Origin: Dalbergia cochinchinensis
Lineage: Eukaryota; Streptophyta; Magnoliopsida; Fabales; Fabaceae
DNA length: 64,000 nt
Assembly: GCA_031216125.1 (NCBI GenBank)
Contig: CM062375.1
Span: 5,313,501-5,377,500 of the forward strand
Direction of reading: 5' to 3'
Below the pieces are notes generated by a model, which did not search any database, was not told the origin of the DNA, and saw only the letters and a list, made by a program, of their open reading frames with translations. Positions 61,772 through 64,000 of the stretch are shown piece after piece. The number at the start of each line of letters is the position of its first letter. Position 1 is the first letter of the stretch. Made by a program: the position numbers and the translations under genes.

Positions 61772-64000
61772 CTCACCCCTCAAGATGGGTGTGTAAACTA
61801 GAAATACTCATCTTGGTCATCAAATTTAGAAACTGCTTTTTGCCCAATGACTTTGTGAATAAATGTGCAATTTTATTTCTTGAATTGACTTTCATAGTTT
61901 TGATGAGTCCAGAAGCAATTTTTTCATGAACAACATGACAATTGATTTCTATATAGTTAGTGCGCTCACGGTACATTGGATTAGAAGAAATATGGAGAAT
62001 AGATTGGCTACCACAAAATAATGGTGTTGGTGCAACAAGAGGAAAGCCAAGGCCATTTAAAAGTTATGAGAGCCAAGTTATTTCACAAGCGACATTGGCC
62101 ATTGCTTTATATTCTACCTTAGCAAATGAGTAGGAGACTGCAATTTGTTTTTTCATCTTCCATGAGACTACACTAAGACCAAAAAATATACAATAACAAA
62201 ATGTAGACCATCTAGTTATAGGACAGCTTGCCCAATCTAAATTAGGTTAAGCTTGAAGGGCTAGATTTGAACCAAAAGGGGAAAAAAGGCCTTGTCCTAG
62301 TGTTGCCTTTAAGTAGCGAATAAGGAGAATAATAGCAACCATGTGAGGTTGAATAGGTGCATGCCTAAATTGGCTTAAAATATTGATAGTGTGAGCAATG
62401 AGACGACCCACATGGCGACAATATGGTGAAGGATTAGGTAATAAAGCATCTTCTGAAGGAAATATTTGAGGTTGTGTTCCATGGGAAGGCTACAAGTTTA
62501 GAAACAGTAAGACCACTGTTAGATATTATGTCAAGGATTCTTTGTGACAAAAAATTGGTCCTTCCTTTATCTTGCAACTTCAATACACAAAAAATACTTT
62601 AACCATCCCAAATCTTTAATTTTAAATTTTTTATGCAAAAGATCCTAAATCAAAACAATGAGTTATGGGTCTGAACCAGTAAGAATCATGTCATCTACAT
62701 AAAGGAGGAGAAAAATTGAACCATATTTGTGATGCAAGTAGAAAAATAGATGGATCTATTGTGCTAAGTGTGAAACCAAAATCAACAAGAACCTTAGAGA
62801 TTTTGGAATACTAGTTTCACAGTGCCTATTTAAGACCATAAAAAGATTTTTGTAGCCTGCAAACAAGGTTCTCCCCTTGGAACCTACAACCTAGAGGTAG
62901 TTGCATATGCACATCCTAATGTAAATCTCTATGTAAAAAACATTATTGACATTGCGTTGATGAAGAGGCCAAAGTTTTGCAGCAACAAGTGAGAGTATGA
63001 CACAAACTATGATGACAAATTTGGCAATAAGGGCAAATATATCAAAGTAGTCAATCCCTTCAATTCGGGTATATCCCATAGCAACTAATTGTGCTTTATA
63101 TCGTTCAATGCTGCTATCAAAATTGCACTTAATTTTATATACTCATTGACAACCAATTGGTTTGTTTTTTCTGGTAAAAGAACTAAGGACCAAGTTTTGT
63201 TTTTGGGCAAAGCATCAATCTCATATTACATTGTGTGATGCCATTATGAATAATTCCTAGGCTCAAAGTATGACATTGGCTCATGATCAACAACCAAGGA
63301 AGAAAGGAAAGAATGATGTGAAGGAGAAAAACAATGATAAGATAAAAATTTGAAATGGGATAGAGAGTACCATCATCATTAGTAGAAGAAAAAGGTTGTG
63401 ATGAAGTAACACACATGGTCATCTAAATACTATGGTCAATGTCTGGTGTGAGGTGAATGATTTGGCACAATGGGTAGAGGATTTGGGAGTGATGGTGATA
63501 ATGTGGCTTACTTAGGTTCCTTAGCAAAGGGTATGGGTTTGATATGGTTTGAAGGGAAGATAAGGTTGTCAAGTGAGCTAGGTAGGTTAGTGCAAGGTGA
63601 CGTAAGGGGTGTATTTTGGTGGATGTTTTGAAGGAAGGGACCCATCTAGGAAAGGATAAAGAATAGGTGAGGAATCATCCTCTATTGGTGGAAGTAGTAA
63701 AACTAATTCAGAATTTTCAGCATCAGGTATTTTATAACCATTTTAACCATGGGTATAACCTAAAAAAATTTACAGAAAAGCATGATTTTCAAACTTGTAA
63801 CAAATGTAAATATCGCGACCATACACCAATAAGATGAGAAAGAGTTGGCTTTCTCACTAAATAATATTTCATGAGGGGTATGACCTTTGAGAACATTTGT
63901 GGGGAGTCGATTAAGTAAATAAGCTTTGTTAATACAAAATCATCTCAAAAATCTAATGGTAAATTAGATTGAAAATGCAAAGCATGTGCAACATTTAGTA
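61371..64000 (-). mobile_element. Decayed Ty1/copia retrotransposon, 3' half
   Basis: Reading the minus strand from the window end: an integrase-like C-terminal stretch (about 63,720-64,000; LPLDFWDDF and INRLPTNVLKGHTP-like words), a reverse transcriptase start (62,891-63,079; GYTRIEGIDYFDIF), an RNase H C-terminus (61,773-61,976; RTNYIEINCHVV, LFTKSLGKKQF), a polypurine tract (61,772-61,781) and a 3' LTR (61,371-61,771). Domain order integrase-RT-RNase H is that of copia elements. Stops and frameshifts throughout make it inactive. The 5' part and 5' LTR lie beyond the window. Confidence 0.9.

Noticed and set aside
1..64000. CRISPR arrays, operons, phage or plasmid features
   Set aside because: The sequence is plainly plant nuclear DNA with spliced genes; no regularly spaced repeat-spacer structure was seen.

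Overview
This is nuclear DNA from a flowering plant. The genes are split by short, AT-rich introns with GT-AG borders, intergenic DNA is very AT-rich, and it is littered with MITE-like elements and relics of LINE, Ty1/copia and Cassandra-type retroelements. The protein families and repeat style suggest a legume, most likely Glycine or a close relative. That placement is inference, because no species-diagnostic sequence was checked.

Region 1 (1-26,300) is a head-to-tail array of four glycoside hydrolase family 1 beta-glucosidase genes of the BGLU11-like clade, all on the + strand. The full gene has 13 coding exons, which I assembled by matching exon junctions between copies. Copy 1 is cut by the window edge (exons 4-13 present). 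Copy 2 (7,615-12,868, 528 aa) and copy 3 (15,056-20,518, 524 aa) are intact and very similar, including their promoters, introns and 3' flanks. Copy 4 (21,281-26,300) is a pseudogene with two in-frame stops, two frameshifts and a lost exon that should carry the catalytic nucleophile; a LINE 3' tail lies where that exon should be. Mobile elements date the array: two intron insertions are shared by copies 2 and 3 only, and two more (a 9-bp-TSD MULE-like MITE and a promoter MITE) are in copy 3 only.

Region 2 (29,012-31,367) holds a four-exon universal stress protein gene on the minus strand. Region 3 (37,078-40,959) is an SPX-RING E3 ligase gene of the NLA/BAH1 type on the plus strand. It has an AUG-UAA minimal upstream ORF 2 nt before its start, a LINE relic in intron 1 and an apparent AT instead of GT at the last donor site. 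Region 4 (42,012-50,147) is an 11-exon full-length ABCC (MRP-type) transporter of 1,502 aa on the minus strand, converging on the NLA gene.

Region 5 (50,148-64,000) has no credible host gene. It contains microsatellites, a solo LTR of a Cassandra-like TRIM element (60,021-60,422) that carries a 5S rRNA-derived segment and has 5-bp target-site duplications, and the 3' half of a decayed Ty1/copia element (61,371 to the window end, minus strand).

The host genes do not form a pathway. The beta-glucosidases are a local tandem expansion, while the USP, NLA and ABCC genes are ordinary single-copy neighbours here. I found no wholly new system. The most notable points are the altered glucose-binding residues shared by all four beta-glucosidase copies, the decay of copy 4, the NLA uORF and donor anomaly, and the Cassandra solo LTR.
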